Assembly (NCBI GenBank): GCA_019912385.1
Contig: JAIOIW010000047.1
Location: 1-64,000 of the forward strand
Origin: Notoacmeibacter sp.
Lineage (GTDB): Bacteria; Pseudomonadota; Alphaproteobacteria; Rhizobiales; Rhizobiaceae
Direction of reading: 5' to 3'
Length of the DNA stretch: 64,000 bases
Below, piece by piece: positions 27,057-35,969 of this stretch; position 1 is the first letter of the stretch, and every line of letters begins with the position of its first letter. The position numbers and the translations under genes were made by a program. Below the pieces are notes generated by a model, which worked only from the letters and a program-made list of their open reading frames with translations, was not told the DNA's origin and ran no database searches.

Positions 27057-28286
27057 TCATGCTATGGCGCATTCTTCGAATAGCGCGGCGATTTCATCTT
27101 TGCCGAAGCCGAAATCTGAAAGAATTTGGCTTGTGTGTTCACCCATCAGAGGGGCCCTGTGGCGCACGCCGCCGGGTGTTTCCAAGAAATGGATCGGCGT
27201 ATTGGCGATCTGGACGGCACGCCCATTCGGTCCCGGTTGCTCGACAGTGGCAAGCATGCTGCGTGCAGCAATATGCGGATCTGCCATTATGTCGGCTGCG
27301 GAATTGACCGGACCTAGCGGGATACGTCCCGCAAGCCTCGAAATCAGTTCTGCCTTGGTGAACCGTATCGACCAGTTCGCCACCAGCGTATCCACGGATT
27401 CGCGATTGGCCACACGGTCCTCGTTCGTTCGGAAACGCGGCTCTTGAGCGAGCTCGGGGCACCCCATCTCCTCGGTGAGGATTTGCCAGAAATGATCGCG
27501 CGGACAGCCGATCGAGAGATAGCCGTCGCTAGCGGGAAATATCCCAAATGGACAAAGCAGGGGATGCCCCGACCCTTCCGGACCGGGAATTTCGCCCAGG
27601 TAGGAGCGCTGGTAGATAATGCGTTCGCAGATAGCCACGATACTGTCGTACATGCCGACATCGATGAACTGTGCTTCGCTCGTGTTTTTTGCTCGGTGAA
27701 GCGCGCTGAGAATTCCGATTGCAAAAAACAATGCCGGTACGGTGTCACCCACGCCGGCTCCCACTTTTAGTGGCGGACCGCCCTTTAGACCGGTAATGCC
27801 CATGATTCCCCCCATGGCCTGCGCGACGACATCGAAGGCCGGCCATTCGTCGTAGGGGCTCTCGCCTGTCCGCCGGTCGCCGAAGCCGCGAAGGGCGCCG
27901 TACACTAGCTTCGGGTTAAGTTCTTTCAAGGTTTCATAGGGTAGGCCAAGGCGAGACATGACGCCCGAGCGGAAATTTTCCACCACGATATCGGCGTCTT
28001 TTACCAAGCGTTTAAACGCCTCTTGTGCCGATGCCTTCTTCAGGTCAAGGACCAGCGATTCCTTGTTGCGGTTGATTGACTGGAAGTACCCACCGAAACT
28101 CTTGGGATCGTCGTCTCCCCGCAGACGTGCGGAGTTGCGTATCGAATCGCCGAACGGTGCCTCGATCTTGATGATTCTGGCTCCAAGGTCGCCGAGGATC
28201 ATTGTGGCAAAGGGACCTGCCAGCATCGTTGTAAGGTCCAGAACGACAATGCCGTCCAAGGGGCCCTTTGCGCCGTCTTGGCTCAT
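27057..28286 (-). CDS. CaiB/BaiF family III CoA-transferase
   Basis: A 409-residue class III CoA-transferase that would load CoA on a carboxylic acid. Seen: L-D-L-T-T-M-L-A-G-P-F-A near the start, V-E-N-F-R-S-G-V, and the catalytic Asp in F-I-D-V-G-M-Y-D-S. ATG 28286 is preferred to 28295 because it gives a 4-bp ATGA overlap with the upstream MaoC gene, as elsewhere in this operon. The family includes succinyl-CoA:mesaconate and itaconate-type transferases; donor and acceptor cannot be read from sequence. Its neighbours, MaoC and CitE-like lyase, are the expected next enzymes. Confidence 0.87.
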   Translation of the reverse strand: MSQDGAKGPLDGIVVLDLTTMLAGPFATMILGDLGARIIKIEAPFGDSIRNSARLRGDDDPKSFGGYFQSINRNKESLVLDLKKASAQEAFKRLVKDADIVVENFRSGVMSRLGLPYETLKELNPKLVYGALRGFGDRRTGESPYDEWPAFDVVAQAMGGIMGITGLKGGPPLKVGAGVGDTVPALFFAIGILSALHRAKNTSEAQFIDVGMYDSIVAICERIIYQRSYLGEIPGPEGSGHPLLCPFGIFPASDGYLSIGCPRDHFWQILTEEMGCPELAQEPRFRTNEDRVANRESVDTLVANWSIRFTKAELISRLAGRIPLGPVNSAADIMADPHIAARSMLATVEQPGPNGRAVQIANTPIHFLETPGGVRHRAPLMGEHTSQILSDFGFGKDEIAALFEECAIA

Positions 28287-28780
28287 GCGGCCCATCCCGA
28301 ACGCTTTTTCATCAACACGGTACGCTCGCCGGAAAAAACAAGCTTTTCGTCCTGGTTGATGCCGTAATGGCGGAACCTGACGATGCCCGCATCCGGCCGG
28401 TCGGTATCGGATTTGTCCAACACCTCGGTATAGGCATAGAGCGTGTCACCATGGTGCACGGGTGTCTTGAGCCGGATCTTGTCGAGCCCGAGTTCTTCGA
28501 GTACCTGTTCCCCCGTGTCCTGCGCGGCGAGCCCGAGAACCATGGAGAAGTTGATACCGCCGAACACGACGCGGGTATCGAAACCCGGAATTCCCTTCAT
28601 AAAGGTCTTCATCAAGTGTTCGTCGAAATGGGCCGCTGCCGTGTTCATGACCATGTTGGTCAAGAGGACGTTGTCCATTTCGGTTACCGTCTTTCCGCGA
28701 GCATGGCGGATCACCTGACCAGGTTCGAAATCCTCGAAATAGTTGTTGGGCGAGGTAAGATGCGATGGCTTATGGAACAT
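28283..28780 (-). CDS. MaoC-like hydratase (hot-dog fold), copy 1
   Basis: A 165-residue single hot-dog domain enzyme of the MaoC family, likely adding water to an unsaturated acyl-CoA. Motifs: F-E-D-F-E-P-G-Q-V at the start of the fold, N-T-A-A-A-H-F-D-E-H at the catalytic loop (an N in place of the usual D, with the H kept), and F-G-G-I-N-F-S-M-V. The stop overlaps the CoA-transferase start (ATGA). With that enzyme and the CitE-like lyase it would be the mesaconyl- or itaconyl-CoA hydratase step. It lies 9 bp after the acyl-CoA dehydrogenase gene. Confidence 0.85.
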   Translation of the reverse strand: MFHKPSHLTSPNNYFEDFEPGQVIRHARGKTVTEMDNVLLTNMVMNTAAAHFDEHLMKTFMKGIPGFDTRVVFGGINFSMVLGLAAQDTGEQVLEELGLDKIRLKTPVHHGDTLYAYTEVLDKSDTDRPDAGIVRFRHYGINQDEKLVFSGERTVLMKKRSGWAA

Positions 28781-28789
28781 GCCGTCTCC

Positions 28790-30031
28790 TCACCCGTGCT
28801 TGCGGTTGAACGCATCTTTGACGATGCGCTGGTCGGTTTTCGATCTGCCGAGCAAGTTGTCGGAAATGATCCGTTGCTGGATTTCCGAAGTTCCCTCGAA
28901 GATTTTCGTAAGGCGGGCGTCGCGCCAATGGCGTTCAACGGCATGCAACTTGGTGTAGCCGGCGCCTCCCAGAATTTGCAGCGCGTCCGAGGTAACCTCC
29001 TCAGACATTTCGGAGGCAAAGTACTTCGCCATCGACGCTTCGGTGTCACAACGGCGTCCGGAATCGATTTCTTCGCACACATGATAAAGCAGTTGCCGCG
29101 CCGCTTCGATTTTCGTGGCCATTGTCGCGATCTTGAACCTGATCGCCTGAAATTCCGAAATCGGCTGACCGAACTGTTGGCGCTCCTGTGCGTAAGCTAT
29201 TGCGTCGTCGAGCGCAGCCTGGGCCAATCCGATCGACCGCGCAGCAGTGTGCGCGCGCGCGGATTCCAGCCCGGATGCCATGATGTAGAATGCCTTCCCT
29301 TCGTGCCCCAGAAGCGCCGAAGCGGGTACGCGTGTACCTTGGAAGGAGAGTTCATATGTGTTCCAGCCGAAATAACCGATTTTTGGAATTGGCGCGCCGA
29401 AACAGTTTTCCGGCAATTCGCCGCGCGGTTTCTCCACCACGAAGGCGGATATTCCAAGATGTCGCTTGCTGGCATTCGGCGGAGGCGATGTGCGCGCGAA
29501 GACAACGATGGAGTCGGCGCGGTCAGCGAATGTGCACCAGTATTTGGCACCGTTGATCAACCAATCTCCGCCGTCGCGCTCGGCACGGCAGGTGATCGCG
29601 GACAGGTCCGAGCCGGTATTCGGTTCCGACAAGGCAAAGGCCGACAGGAAGCTGCCTTCGGCAATGCGCGTCAGGTAGTGTTTTTTCTTTTCTGGGTCAT
29701 GATCCATGCCCTTGGCGAGGAAGACACCATTTCCGCGCGTAAGCAGCGAGGCAACCGACATCCAGCCGCGCGAAAATTCTTCCGCGATGAGGCAGTATTC
29801 GAAGACCCCGAGGCCCAGCCCACCAAACTCTTCGGGTATCATGATCCCGAAAAAGCCCAGCTCAGCCATCTTGCGGATCAGCTCGTCGGGAATCTGCCCG
29901 TGTTCCGGGTCGAGCTTGTCGGCGAGAGGACGAATTTCGTTATTGCAGAAATCACGGGCGGTCTCGCGGATCATAGCGCGTTCTTCGGTCATGCGCCCAT
30001 CGCCGGCGGACGAATAGCCCATGTCGTTCAT
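28790..30031 (-). CDS. Acyl-CoA dehydrogenase
   Basis: A 413-residue flavoenzyme of the acyl-CoA dehydrogenase family. Seen: an N-terminal helical domain, F-A-L-S-E-P-N-T-G-S-D (FAD/substrate contact), Y-W-C-T-F-A-D, E-R-Q-Q-F-G-Q-P-I, Q-I-L-G-G-A-G-Y, and the catalytic Glu in I-F-E-G-T-S-E-I-Q. Its electrons should pass to an ETF, and etfBA lie 7 kb away on the other strand. The gene overlaps the second MaoC gene by 4 bp. In the operon logic it could form the unsaturated CoA ester (for example mesaconyl- or itaconyl-CoA from a methylsuccinyl-type CoA) for the hydratases. Confidence 0.9.
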   Translation of the reverse strand: MNDMGYSSAGDGRMTEERAMIRETARDFCNNEIRPLADKLDPEHGQIPDELIRKMAELGFFGIMIPEEFGGLGLGVFEYCLIAEEFSRGWMSVASLLTRGNGVFLAKGMDHDPEKKKHYLTRIAEGSFLSAFALSEPNTGSDLSAITCRAERDGGDWLINGAKYWCTFADRADSIVVFARTSPPPNASKRHLGISAFVVEKPRGELPENCFGAPIPKIGYFGWNTYELSFQGTRVPASALLGHEGKAFYIMASGLESARAHTAARSIGLAQAALDDAIAYAQERQQFGQPISEFQAIRFKIATMATKIEAARQLLYHVCEEIDSGRRCDTEASMAKYFASEMSEEVTSDALQILGGAGYTKLHAVERHWRDARLTKIFEGTSEIQQRIISDNLLGRSKTDQRIVKDAFNRKHG

Positions 30032-30522
30032 TGCGCTTTCCTAACAAGGTTTGCCCGGTTGAATTTGATGACAGGCTCGCCGGTTTCGTCGAAACCGGTC
30101 GTGTGCCATGTCACGATCCCGAAATTGGGGTGACTTTTGGTTTCTCGGGTATCGGTGACGGTGGATCGCGCGTAGACGGTTTCGCCCACAATGACCGGAC
30201 GAAGATAAGTGAGTTCATCTACCCCAAGGAAAGGGCCTCCGGCCTCCGACAAATCCTCGACTGAAAGACCGAAGACCGTGGCGAACAGAAGAAGCGGGCA
30301 GACAACTGCACCGGTATGGCCATGCGCGAGCGCATAGTCCGCATTGGTATAGAGCGGATTGTAGTGAAGGGTCAGCGTAGTGAAGAGGGTGTTGTCTCCC
30401 TCTGTCAGCGTGCGGCCCCAATGGTGGATCAACTCCTGACCGACGCTGAACCACTCAAACGTGTTCCCACGCTTCCGTTCCACCGCACGGGATTTGAGAT
30501 CGGCGACGATGTCGATAGTCAT
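30028..30522 (-). CDS. MaoC-like hydratase, copy 2
   Basis: A 164-residue MaoC-family protein and the first gene of the acid-CoA operon. Its catalytic loop reads L-T-L-H-Y-N-P-L-Y-T-N-A-D-Y-A: the N-P pair of the family is kept but the usual His after it is Tyr, while a His stands four residues earlier. Further on are V-V-C-P-L-L-L-F-A-T-V-F-G-L-S-V and G-V-D-E-L-T-Y. It differs clearly from copy 1, so the pair may act as a heterodimer or on two substrates. The end overlaps the dehydrogenase start (ATGA). A TRAP transporter is divergent, 595 bp away. Confidence 0.82.
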   Translation of the reverse strand: MTIDIVADLKSRAVERKRGNTFEWFSVGQELIHHWGRTLTEGDNTLFTTLTLHYNPLYTNADYALAHGHTGAVVCPLLLFATVFGLSVEDLSEAGGPFLGVDELTYLRPVIVGETVYARSTVTDTRETKSHPNFGIVTWHTTGFDETGEPVIKFNRANLVRKAQ

Positions 30523-30870
30523 GTACAGGCCTCCGAGTGCCCTGCCGTCGAGCCAATTGATTTCAAGGTTATGGGGTAGCTGCGACTGCTCACCATCTGC
30601 TCAATGAGCACAGCGTCGTTGCGCGCCACATACGGTGAGCCGGTCCCGAACAAGGTGGCGCACGCGGAGCGTGGTACCGTTAGGGAACGGCGCCGCGCGC
30701 GCTTCCCTCTACCTTGGACGCAATGTGATTTGTCGCAGTGCTTTCCAATCCGTGCCTCATTTTCATGTCTTGAAAACCATTTACGGGCAAAGCCGCCCTG
30801 TGTTTCGGAACTCTGGGAAGCCTAGATTTTCCGACGACGCCAGGTCAATCGTGATAATATATGCAATATG

Positions 30871-30920
30871 AAGATTTCATATATGCGATACATGGGCATT
30901 TATCGCATATATGAAATCTT
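30871..30920. promoter_or_regulatory. Perfect 20-bp palindrome with 10-bp spacer, probable operator
   Basis: Arm 30871-30890 (AAGATTTCATATATGCGATA) is the exact reverse complement of 30901-30920. It lies in the 595-bp gap between the divergent acid-CoA operon and TRAP operon. The core TTCATATATGCGATA recurs with one to three changes twice before the GMC gene (34201-34216 and 34224-34237), which points to a shared DNA-binding regulator. A further related run (TATATGCAATATGAA) lies just before the left arm. Confidence 0.7.
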
Positions 30921-31117
30921 ATGTCCGTATATGTGTTTTAGATAGACTCGCGGTTGGCATTCGCAGACGGTGCCTCCCAGTATCGGATGATCGCTGTTTG
31001 AAAATGGTTTCCGCCCCGCTAACTGCCGCCGAATGAACAAGACCGGCGTGAGGGCAACATCACCGTCTGCAAGCAGTCTTAGATCGGACATCCGATCCTG
31101 AACCAAGGGAGGACTTC

Positions 31118-32161
31118 ATGATCACTACAAAATTATCAACGATTCTTGCCGCGGCCGTGACTATGCTCGCAGCGCCGCAGGCCGGGATGGCCGATGCACT
31201 GAGACTTAAGCTGCAAACGCATTTCAACCCGGCGCTGTCGGTTATCGGCGAAGCTTCGAAGAATTACGTCGATACCGTCAAGACCATCGCCGGGGACGAC
31301 ATCGAAATCCGGTTCTACGAGGCCAACAAGCTGGCTCCGACGGTCGAGACCTTCGGCGCGGTTCGCGATGGAACGATCGATGCGGTGTTCGGCTGGGTCG
31401 GGTATTTCTCCGGCCAGGTTCCCGCCTTTTCTGTGTTTTCCGACGTTCCGTTCGGGCCCAGCCCGGAAGAGTTCATGACCTGGATGTACGAGGGCGAGGG
31501 CACGGCCATCGCCAATGACATCTTCGAAAAGAATGGTGTCCACGGCACTTTCTGCGCGCTCATCCCCGGCGAGGGCGGAGGCTGGTTCCGCGAAGAGCTG
31601 GGCTCGGCCGCCGATCTCAAGGGCAAGAAACTGCGCTGGTCGGGGACTGGCGGCAAGGTCTTGCAGGAATTCGGCGCCTCGGTCAGCGTGGTGCCGACCG
31701 GCGAGATCTTTCCGAACATGGAACGCGGCGTGCTCGACGCGACCGAGTTCAGCCTACCTTCGGTCGACAAGATCCTTGGGCTCTACAAGATCGCCAAGCA
31801 CATGTATGTGCCGGGCTGGCACGCGCCTTACAACACTGAGTTCCTGATGGTGAACCTGGGGGTCTGGAACGGCATGAGCCCTGAGCAGCGATCCGTCCTC
31901 GAAGTTGCTTGCAAGGCGAATGTCGCGTGGACCTTGTCGCGCGGGCTTGGCGAACAGGCACAGGCGCTGGCCTTTTATCGCGAAGAGGGGGTGCGGGTTC
32001 ATCGCTGGAGCGACGCGGACCTCGCCAGCTTCCGCGAGATCTTCGGCAAGGTGATCGCCGGAGAGGCGGCGGCGGATGCCGACTACAAGCGCGCGCTCGA
32101 TTCGCTTGACGGCTATATTGCGGCCCTGCGCGAATGGACATCGCTAAACAGAGCCGACTGA
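31118..32161 (+). CDS. dctP: TRAP transporter substrate-binding protein (DctP family)
   Basis: A 347-residue periplasmic binding protein. Residues 1-26 form a signal peptide (I-T-T-K, hydrophobic core, A-G-M-A-D-A). Family features are the strand L-R-L-K-L-Q-T-H-F, G-K-K-L-R-W-S-G-T-G and the Arg-containing carboxylate site around K-K-L-R-W. The small and large TRAP permease genes follow, so the three form one carboxylate importer driven by a sodium or proton gradient. The subgroup resembles the 2-oxoacid/monocarboxylate binders (TakP-like), so the ligand could be an acid fed to the divergent CoA operon. GGGAGG lies about 9 nt before the ATG. Confidence 0.88.
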   Translation: MITTKLSTILAAAVTMLAAPQAGMADALRLKLQTHFNPALSVIGEASKNYVDTVKTIAGDDIEIRFYEANKLAPTVETFGAVRDGTIDAVFGWVGYFSGQVPAFSVFSDVPFGPSPEEFMTWMYEGEGTAIANDIFEKNGVHGTFCALIPGEGGGWFREELGSAADLKGKKLRWSGTGGKVLQEFGASVSVVPTGEIFPNMERGVLDATEFSLPSVDKILGLYKIAKHMYVPGWHAPYNTEFLMVNLGVWNGMSPEQRSVLEVACKANVAWTLSRGLGEQAQALAFYREEGVRVHRWSDADLASFREIFGKVIAGEAAADADYKRALDSLDGYIAALREWTSLNRAD

Positions 32162-32169
32162 GGCGTCGC

Positions 32170-32724
32170 ATGGGCCTTGAAAGCCACGAGCCGGGGATTG
32201 CCGCAAGCCACGAACCGTGGCTTGCGCGCCTTGCGGGCGGGATCGACCGGATGAATATCGCGATCGGGCGCGCCGCCTCGTGGCTCTATGCAGTGCTGAT
32301 GGTTGTGGTCGTCGCCAATGTCACCATGCGCTATGGCTTCAATCGCGGCTCGATCATGATGGAGGAAATCCAGTGGCATCTTCTGGCGGTCGCGTTCTTT
32401 CTCGGCTTTGCCTATGCCTATGCCGAAGACGCGCATGTCCGGGTCGATATAATTCATGAAAGGCTTTCGCGCGTGGGCCGGGCGCGTGTCGAGTTCACCT
32501 TCACGCTGTTCTTCTTGGTCCCGTTCGCGGCACTTCTGGCCCGTGATTCGTGGGTCTATTTCCTCGACTCCTGGGCCTATGGCGAGGTCTCGCCCGAGCC
32601 GGGCGGCCTGCCGGCGCGCTATGTCGTCAAGTTCTTCTTGCCGGTGAGCTTCGTGCTGCTGCTGCTTCAGGCGTTGTCCGTTCTGATCAAGACCGCGTCG
32701 GTCTGCTGGCCGCGACAAAGATAG
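32170..32724 (+). CDS. dctQ: TRAP transporter small permease (DctQ)
   Basis: A 184-residue protein with four hydrophobic helices (about residues 32-52, 70-90, 108-128 and 155-175), the usual layout of the small TRAP subunit that joins the binding protein to the large permease. An in-frame ATG at 32134 lies inside the dctP coding end; ATG 32170 has TGAGGC about 7 nt before it and is preferred, though 32134 is not excluded. The gene is 43 bp before dctM. Confidence 0.82.
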   Translation: MGLESHEPGIAASHEPWLARLAGGIDRMNIAIGRAASWLYAVLMVVVVANVTMRYGFNRGSIMMEEIQWHLLAVAFFLGFAYAYAEDAHVRVDIIHERLSRVGRARVEFTFTLFFLVPFAALLARDSWVYFLDSWAYGEVSPEPGGLPARYVVKFFLPVSFVLLLLQALSVLIKTASVCWPRQR

Positions 32725-32767
32725 GCCCCGATCAGCGCCCCTCATCAGATCATTCGGAGGATACAGG

Positions 32768-34129
32768 TTGGATATCAATACCGCGTTCGTTCTGTTGATG
32801 TTCGCAACCTTCATCGCCTGCCTTTTCAGCGGCTATCCGATGGTGTTCGTGCTGGGTGGTGTGGCGGTTCTTTTCGCGCTGATCGGCGAGGTCGCGAACA
32901 ATTTGTTTGGCCTGTGGGTGGACGCAGATCTCAGTTTCATGAAACTGGCCGTACGCCGCATCTTCGGGATCGTCAGCAACTACAGTCTCATTCCGTTGCC
33001 ACTCTTTATATTCATGGGGTACATGCTCGACCGGTCAGAGATTGCCCGCGAATTGCTGGACGCGATGCAGGACGCGCTGCGCAGGCTTCCCGGCGGTCTG
33101 GCCGTCGCGGTGACGGCGATTGGCGTCGTACTGGCGGCCAGCACCGGCATCATCGGCGCTTCGGTGGTTCTTCTGGCCTCGCTGGCGCTGCCGACGATGC
33201 TGAAGGACGGTTATTCAAAAAGCCTGGCCACGGGGACCGTCGCCGCCTCGGGCACGCTCGGCATTCTCATTCCTCCGTCGATCATGCTGATCGTCATGGC
33301 CGATCAGCTGACGCTGTCGGTCGGGGATCTTTTCATGGCGGCGCTCATCCCGGGTTTGCTGCTGGCCAGCCTATACCTTGTCTATATCATCGGCTACGCC
33401 ACGCTGTTTCCAGCCCATGCGCCAAGGCAGGCGGCTCGCGGCGACAAAATCCGGCTTCTTGCCGTCCTGGCCCGGACCTTCAAGGCTCTGGTGCCGCCGG
33501 CGACCCTGATCTTCGCGGTGCTGGGCTCGATCTTCTTGGGTGTCGCCTCGCCATCCGAGGCCGCCGGCGTCGGCGCCGCCGGGGCGACCCTGCTTGCGCT
33601 TCTTGCCGGTCGGCTTTCGGTCGCGACCATGCGCGATGTCTGCTATGCGACCGCCAAGACCACGGCATTCATCATCGGTGCGCTCGTCGGAGCGACGACT
33701 TTCGCGGTGGTCCTCCGTGGGCTTGGCGGCGATCAGGTGATCGACGGTGTGATCATGGCGCTGCCGTTCGGCGCGACCGGCACCGTCATCGCCATCCTGG
33801 TGCTGATCTTTCTGCTAGGCTTTGTTCTCGACTGGATCGAGATCACGCTGATCGTGCTGCCGCTGGTTGCCGGATCGGTTCGGCAGCTTGGGTTCGATCC
33901 GGTCTGGTTCGCGATCATGGTGGCCGTCTGTCTCCAGACCTCGTTCCTGACGCCGCCGGTCGGCTTTGCGCTTTTCTACATCAAGGCGGCGGCGCCGCCT
34001 GGCATCGCGATGGGTGACATCTACAAGGGGATCGTGGCCTTCGTGGCGCTGCAACTTCTTGGCCTGGTCCTGGTCTTCAGCTTCCCGGCGCTGGCGACCT
34101 GGCTTCCGGTCGTGGCCTATGGCCGATAA
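32768..34129 (+). CDS. dctM: TRAP transporter large permease (DctM)
   Basis: A 453-residue membrane protein with about twelve hydrophobic segments and the DctM signatures P-L-F-I-F-M-G-Y-M-L-D-R-S, G-T-L-G-I-L-I-P-P-S-I and F-L-L-G-F-V-L-D-W-I-E-I. It starts with TTG at 32768, supported by GGAGGA 6 nt upstream; no in-frame ATG precedes the conserved N-terminus closely. It closes the TRAP operon. The protein forms the transport channel, taking ligand from the DctP protein. The gap of about 220 bp after it carries the operator-like motif for the GMC gene. Confidence 0.9.
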   Translation: MDINTAFVLLMFATFIACLFSGYPMVFVLGGVAVLFALIGEVANNLFGLWVDADLSFMKLAVRRIFGIVSNYSLIPLPLFIFMGYMLDRSEIARELLDAMQDALRRLPGGLAVAVTAIGVVLAASTGIIGASVVLLASLALPTMLKDGYSKSLATGTVAASGTLGILIPPSIMLIVMADQLTLSVGDLFMAALIPGLLLASLYLVYIIGYATLFPAHAPRQAARGDKIRLLAVLARTFKALVPPATLIFAVLGSIFLGVASPSEAAGVGAAGATLLALLAGRLSVATMRDVCYATAKTTAFIIGALVGATTFAVVLRGLGGDQVIDGVIMALPFGATGTVIAILVLIFLLGFVLDWIEITLIVLPLVAGSVRQLGFDPVWFAIMVAVCLQTSFLTPPVGFALFYIKAAAPPGIAMGDIYKGIVAFVALQLLGLVLVFSFPALATWLPVVAYGR

Positions 34130-34200
34130 CCCACCCCCACCGCATACTTGGCCGGGTGGTTCTGCAAGATGACGAAGATGGATGGTCGCGTCCAGCGCAA

Positions 34201-34237
34201 TTCATATACGCAATATCCGGTTCTTCATATACGATAT
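34201..34237 (+). promoter_or_regulatory. Two operator-like motifs before the GMC oxidoreductase gene
   Basis: TTCATATACGCAATAT (34201-34216) and TTCATATACGATAT (34224-34237) repeat the core of the palindrome at 30871-30920. They lie 23 bp apart, about two helix turns, and roughly 115-150 bp before the GMC start codon. The recurrence suggests the TRAP/acid-CoA genes and the GMC/aldehyde dehydrogenase genes are controlled together. Confidence 0.6.
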
Positions 34238-34350
34238 CGCTTGATCTGAAGGTCTGTTCGCTGCCAGTCTCAGTGCCGATGGGCACAGGTGTTCCCTGCT
34301 TGTGCGAGGAGTAGGTGTGAAGATTTGCACCGGGAGATGGTGAGGATTTG

Positions 34351-35952
34351 ATGTACGACTACATCATCGTTGGAGCCGGGTCGGCCGGTTGCGTGCTTGC
34401 CGCGCGGCTCTCGGAGGATTCAAACACGCGGGTTCTGCTTCTCGAAGCTGGTCCTCGCGACAAGAATCCGTGGATCAACGTCCCCGCAGGCGTGGTCCAT
34501 CTTTTCGCCAATCCCGATGTGAATTGGCGGTACATGACAGAGCCGGAACCGCAACTGAACAACAGGAAGGTCTATTGGCCCAAGGGCAAGACCCTCGGCG
34601 GAAGCAGTTCCATCAACGGACTTGCCTATATACGCGGTCACAAGGCCGACTATGATCGTTGGCGCCAGGCCGGTAATACCGGCTGGGCTTATGAAGATGT
34701 GTTGCCCTATTTCAGGAAATCGGAGCGGAACGCCCAGCTGGACGACGAGTGGCACAGCGGGAACGGTGAGATGGGTGTGTCGAGCCCAACTTACATTCAT
34801 CCCGCAAGTGAACAGTTCCTCAAAGCCGCGATCGCCGCGGGCATACCGCATACGCCGGATTTCAACGGCAAGCAGCAAGAGGGTGTGGGCTACATTCAGT
34901 TCACGATGGAGAGTGGTGCCCGGCAATCTACCTCAAAGGCTTTCCTGCGGCCGGTGGAATCAAGGCCGAACCTGCGGGTCGAGACGCAAGCCTATTCCGA
35001 ACAACTCCTATTCGAGGGTAACCGCTGCACGGGCGTCGTCTATAGGCAGGGCAATGAGCGGAAGACGGCGAAAGCCGCACGGGAAGTCATTCTCAGCGCG
35101 GGCACCATCGCATCGCCGCAGTTGCTGCTTCTGTCGGGGGTCGGCCGCGCCGAAGATTTGAAGTCACTTGGCATCGAAGTGCGACATGACCTGAAAGGTG
35201 TCGGCAAGAACCTCCAGGACCATATGTACATTCACTATTTGGCCGACACCGTGCGTGGTGGTTCGCTCAATAAGCAGATCCGTCAACCGCGTGTCGCCTG
35301 GCATGCCTTGAAATACCTGACGACCAAGCGTGGTGTCCTTACTCTCGCGGCTTCGCAGGTTTATGCATTTGTCCGCGGTATGCCTGGCGCGGATCATCCC
35401 GACATGCAGATCGCTTTCCGGCCGTTTAGCACGATCATGCCTTCCGGAAAGATGGAGTGGTCGGCGGACCCGGTTCCCGCAGTGACGGGATCGGTCTGCA
35501 ATCTGCGCCCGAATTCGCGTGGCGAAGTCCGCCTCGCGTCTGCCGATGCAAAGGATGCGCCAAGAATTTTCGCCAACTACTACTCCGACGCCCACGATCA
35601 AGCGACAATGATAGCCGGTGTCCGGAAGGTGCGCGAAATATTCGCTCAAACACCCCTACAGGAGATCGTCTTGCGGGAGCGCACACCGGGCAAGGATTGC
35701 GACACCGACGAGAAGATCGATGCATTCATCCGTGCCAACGGGCAGTCCATGTATCACCCTGTCGGCACCTGCAAAATGGGCGACGATGACCGCAGCGTGG
35801 TTGATGACAGGCTCAGGGTCCATGGAATGGAAGGACTCAGGGTCGTGGATGCCTCAATCATGCCAACAATCGTTTCGGGCAATACCAATGCGCCCACCAT
35901 CATGATCGCCGAAAAGGCTGCCCACATGATCCGCCAAGATTCAAAGTACTGA
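34351..35952 (+). CDS. GMC family FAD-dependent oxidoreductase (choline dehydrogenase-like)
   Basis: A 533-residue flavoprotein that should oxidise an alcohol to an aldehyde. Seen: the dinucleotide motif Y-I-I-V-G-A-G-S-A-G-C-V at the N-terminus, L-G-G-S-S-S-I-N-G-L-A-Y, S-A-G-T-I-A-S-P-Q-L-L-L-L-S-G-V-G, and the C-terminal catalytic Y-H-P-V-G-T-C-K-M-G with N-T-N-A-P further on. ATG 34351 follows TGAGGA at 34341-34346; the TTG three bases earlier is not needed. An aldehyde dehydrogenase gene begins 17 bp after the stop, so the pair would take an alcohol through aldehyde to acid. The substrate is unknown; choline is possible, but neither betI nor the usual BetB is present. Confidence 0.9.
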   Translation: MYDYIIVGAGSAGCVLAARLSEDSNTRVLLLEAGPRDKNPWINVPAGVVHLFANPDVNWRYMTEPEPQLNNRKVYWPKGKTLGGSSSINGLAYIRGHKADYDRWRQAGNTGWAYEDVLPYFRKSERNAQLDDEWHSGNGEMGVSSPTYIHPASEQFLKAAIAAGIPHTPDFNGKQQEGVGYIQFTMESGARQSTSKAFLRPVESRPNLRVETQAYSEQLLFEGNRCTGVVYRQGNERKTAKAAREVILSAGTIASPQLLLLSGVGRAEDLKSLGIEVRHDLKGVGKNLQDHMYIHYLADTVRGGSLNKQIRQPRVAWHALKYLTTKRGVLTLAASQVYAFVRGMPGADHPDMQIAFRPFSTIMPSGKMEWSADPVPAVTGSVCNLRPNSRGEVRLASADAKDAPRIFANYYSDAHDQATMIAGVRKVREIFAQTPLQEIVLRERTPGKDCDTDEKIDAFIRANGQSMYHPVGTCKMGDDDRSVVDDRLRVHGMEGLRVVDASIMPTIVSGNTNAPTIMIAEKAAHMIRQDSKY

Positions 35953-35969
35953 TATTAGGACCCAATGCG

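Noticed and set aside
28268-30133. Long open frame (621 codons) opposite the acyl-CoA dehydrogenase
   Set aside because: It is the antisense shadow of GC-rich genes on the minus strand that have full family motifs; the translated product has no recognisable domain.
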